From JAWLGW01 sp964569055 (GTDB lineage Bacteria; Planctomycetota; J058), in assembly GCA_964569055.1 (NCBI GenBank), contig CAZMSZ010000478.1:1-5298 (forward strand): a stretch of DNA of 5,298 nucleotides. Reading direction: 5' to 3'. The notes below the pieces were generated by a model. That model made no database searches, was not told where the DNA came from, and saw only the letters and a list, made by a program, of their open reading frames with translations. The position numbers were made by a program, and so were the translations under genes. Positions 5,211 through 5,298 of the stretch are shown piece by piece (within the stretch, counting starts at the first letter, position 1; each line of letters opens with the position of its first letter).

Positions 5211-5298
5211 GCGACAGCCGGGGGGGACTCTGGGGGGAAGGCCGTCGCGAAATGAGCTTCGCTGATCCGACCACCCGGCACACCAGCGACAGCGACAC
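5211..5298. repeat. Direct repeat copy B
   Basis: The second copy starts 160 bases after copy A: GCGACAGC (5211-5218), two G-runs separated by ACTCT (about 5220-5237), AGGCCGTCGCGAA (5239-5251), an extra A, TGAGCTT (5253-5259), a variable stretch with CCGACC, and CAGCGACAGCGAC (5284-5296). It differs from copy A mainly by about 12 extra bases in the G-run part and by point changes in the variable stretch. It may continue past the window edge. Confidence 0.75.

Larger units (their letters stand above)
4969..5298. other. Repeat-bearing intergenic region upstream of the - strand genes
   Basis: These 330 bases reach the window edge without a gene I can support. They hold the leader of the Mth938-like gene (4969-5050), two copies of an imperfect direct repeat (5051-5124 and 5211-5298) and, between the copies, a spacer with a short perfect hairpin. 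The - strand frame is open throughout, but its translation is Ala/Ser/Pro/Arg-rich and encodes the repeats, and no start other than 4968 has a good ribosome binding site. No clear -35/-10 pair was recognised. The promoter of the - strand group should lie here, or further right. Confidence 0.6.

Noticed and set aside
4969..5298. N-terminal extension of the Mth938-like protein, or a separate small protein, in the open - strand frame up to the window edge
   Set aside because: The Mth938 family begins at the ATG at 4968, which has an excellent Shine-Dalgarno. The upstream translation is low-complexity and contains the direct repeats.
5051..5298. The repeat pair as a CRISPR array
   Set aside because: Only two copies, each about 75-90 bases and imperfect, with one 86-base spacer and no cas gene nearby; the pattern does not fit CRISPR.

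Overview
The window is very GC-rich and densely coding. GC-biased codon third positions leave long spurious open frames on both strands. Together with the gene types present, this suggests a free-living, high-GC, probably Gram-negative bacterium. A myxobacterium or other former deltaproteobacterium (for example Polyangia or Sandaracinaceae-like) fits best. That placement is inference from composition, an outer-membrane-type lipoprotein and a Kdo/WaaP-like kinase; no marker gene is present.

Layout: six protein-coding genes form two convergent groups. On the + strand are an exported cysteine glutathione peroxidase (186-875), a GT4-type glycosyltransferase (886-2028) and a small Kdo/WaaP-like kinase (2025-2744). 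They are separated by 10 bases and then by a 4-base GTGA overlap, so they look like one transcription unit. On the - strand, read from right to left, are an Mth938-like small protein (4968-4594), a short acyl-CoA-dehydrogenase-like protein (4488-3532) and an alpha/beta-hydrolase-like lipoprotein (3545-2748). The last two overlap by 14 bases. The two groups meet tail to tail with only 3 bases between their stop codons (2745-2747).

Non-coding parts: 1-185 holds the leader of the peroxidase gene and a G-run cluster that could form a G-quadruplex. 4489-4593 is a short spacer between two - strand genes. 4969-5298 is the leader of the - strand group and carries two copies of an imperfect, roughly 75-90 base direct repeat, each bounded by GCGACAGC, with a short perfect hairpin between them.

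How the genes may work together: the glycosyltransferase and kinase are translationally coupled and plausibly act on the same glycan or lipid (lipopolysaccharide core or another envelope glycan). The peroxidase would protect the periplasm or envelope from peroxides. The - strand trio has no obvious common pathway. A lipid or acyl-thioester theme (dehydrogenase-like protein plus hydrolase fold) is possible but not shown. No RNA gene, CRISPR array, insertion sequence or phage gene was seen. Nothing here clearly constitutes a new defence or mobile system. The most unusual items are the repeat pair, the reduced acyl-CoA-dehydrogenase-like protein and the acidic-tailed exported peroxidase.
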